Below the pieces are notes generated by a model that saw only the letters and a program-made list of their open reading frames with translations, did not search any database and was not told where the DNA came from. From Acidimangrovimonas pyrenivorans (GTDB lineage: Bacteria > Pseudomonadota > Alphaproteobacteria > Rhodobacterales > Rhodobacteraceae), in the NCBI RefSeq assembly GCF_042643245.1, contig NZ_JBHRSK010000014.1, forward strand, positions 62,001-126,000: a stretch of DNA of 64,000 nucleotides, read 5' to 3'. Made by a program: the position numbers and the translations under genes. Of the stretch, positions 63,694 through 64,000 are shown one piece after another. Position 1 is the first letter of the stretch, and every line of letters starts with the position of its first letter.

Positions 63694-64000
63694 GAGGCGC
63701 GGCCTTCGAGGAAATAGCCGAAGCCGCGCCGCGTGCCGATGACGCCGGGCCCGAGCTTGCGCCTGAGCCGCGCGATCAGCGCCTCGAGCGCGTTGGCCTC
63801 GCGCGAATCCTCGTCGCCGTAGAGATGTTCGAGGATCTCGGTCGGCGGCAGCACCCGGTCGCGGTTGAGCATCATGTAGGCCAGCAGCCGGTATTCCAGC
63901 GCCGAGACGCCGACGGGCTGGCCGTTCAGCGCCACCTCCATCTTGACCGCGTCCAGCTCCAGCCCGCCATGCGCCTGTTTCGGCGCCGCCTGTCCGGCCG
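63690..64000 (-). CDS. OmpR/PhoB-family response regulator, C-terminal part
   Basis: Truncated by the right window edge; about 102 residues are present. The winged-helix DNA-binding domain is visible: LNGQPVGVSALEYRLLAYMM, REANALEALIARLRRKLG and VIGTRRGFGYFLEG. The receiver domain lies outside the window. It is the cognate partner of the kinase that overlaps its stop. Confidence 0.9.
   Translation of the reverse strand, partial: AGQAAPKQAHGGLELDAVKMEVALNGQPVGVSALEYRLLAYMMLNRDRVLPPTEILEHLYGDEDSREANALEALIARLRRKLGPGVIGTRRGFGYFLEGRAS

Overview
The window is about 64 kb of very GC-rich DNA with dense, often overlapping (ATGA, TAATG) genes. Gene content points to an alphaproteobacterium, most likely Rhodobacteraceae: imuA-imuB-dnaE2 mutagenesis cassette, HypF/HupK-type hydrogenase maturation genes, SHP and DHC cytochromes, many branched-chain-amino-acid-type ABC transporters, and an intergenic element of a kind common in that family. 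It is a draft sequence: one N at 12495 separates two identical 92-bp copies, which looks like a contig-join artifact.

Layout. 1-2.7 kb: end of a sugar-dehydrogenase-like gene, an alpha-ketoglutarate semialdehyde dehydrogenase, and a YghU-like glutathione transferase on the other strand. 3.2-8.5 kb: a complete five-gene HAAT-family ABC importer with a Tat-exported binding protein. 8.6-18.5 kb (minus strand): PEP synthase, a CAP-RTX secreted protein, and the imuC/imuB/imuA translesion polymerase cassette.

18.8-49.4 kb is the core of the window: a roughly 30-kb hydrogen and sulfur island. On the minus strand, in transcription order, are a hydrogenase operon (hupD, hupH, hynS, isp1, hynL, isp2, dsrE copy 2), a zinc-finger mini-protein, a lipoate ligase, a degenerate glutamine-amidotransferase-like protein, an sHdr operon (dsrE copy 1, hdrC1, hdrB1, hdrA, hyp, hdrC2, hdrB2, hyp2, lbpA, dsrE2, tusA, ending in a strong terminator), and the hypF-hupK-hypABCDE maturation operon. 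Divergent on the plus strand are a HypC/HupF chaperone, a histone-deacetylase-family hydrolase, and lipS1-lipT-lipS2 plus a second lipoate ligase. By family knowledge, sHdr oxidises protein- or thiol-bound sulfane sulfur in the cytoplasm and passes electrons to the lipoate-binding protein LbpA; LipS1/LipS2/LipT and the ligase lipoylate LbpA; TusA and DsrE proteins carry the sulfur. The Isp-type [NiFe] hydrogenase (periplasmic HynSL, membrane Isp1, cytoplasmic HdrD-like Isp2) would link H2 to a cytoplasmic disulfide- or sulfur-reactive subunit. The interleaving of the two systems and the near-identical DsrE copy at the end of each operon suggest that they share a sulfur carrier.

49.5-53.3 kb: a TetR/CecR regulator with a clear palindromic operator, followed by an HlyD/ABC export operon. 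53.3-59.9 kb: a PAS-LuxR regulator divergent from a second HAAT importer whose operon ends with an alpha/beta hydrolase. 60-64 kb (minus strand): a two-component system (regulator cut by the window edge) upstream of a cytochrome b561-diheme c fusion, the SHP oxygen-binding cytochrome and a diheme cytochrome DHC. No tRNA, rRNA, CRISPR array or insertion sequence was seen.
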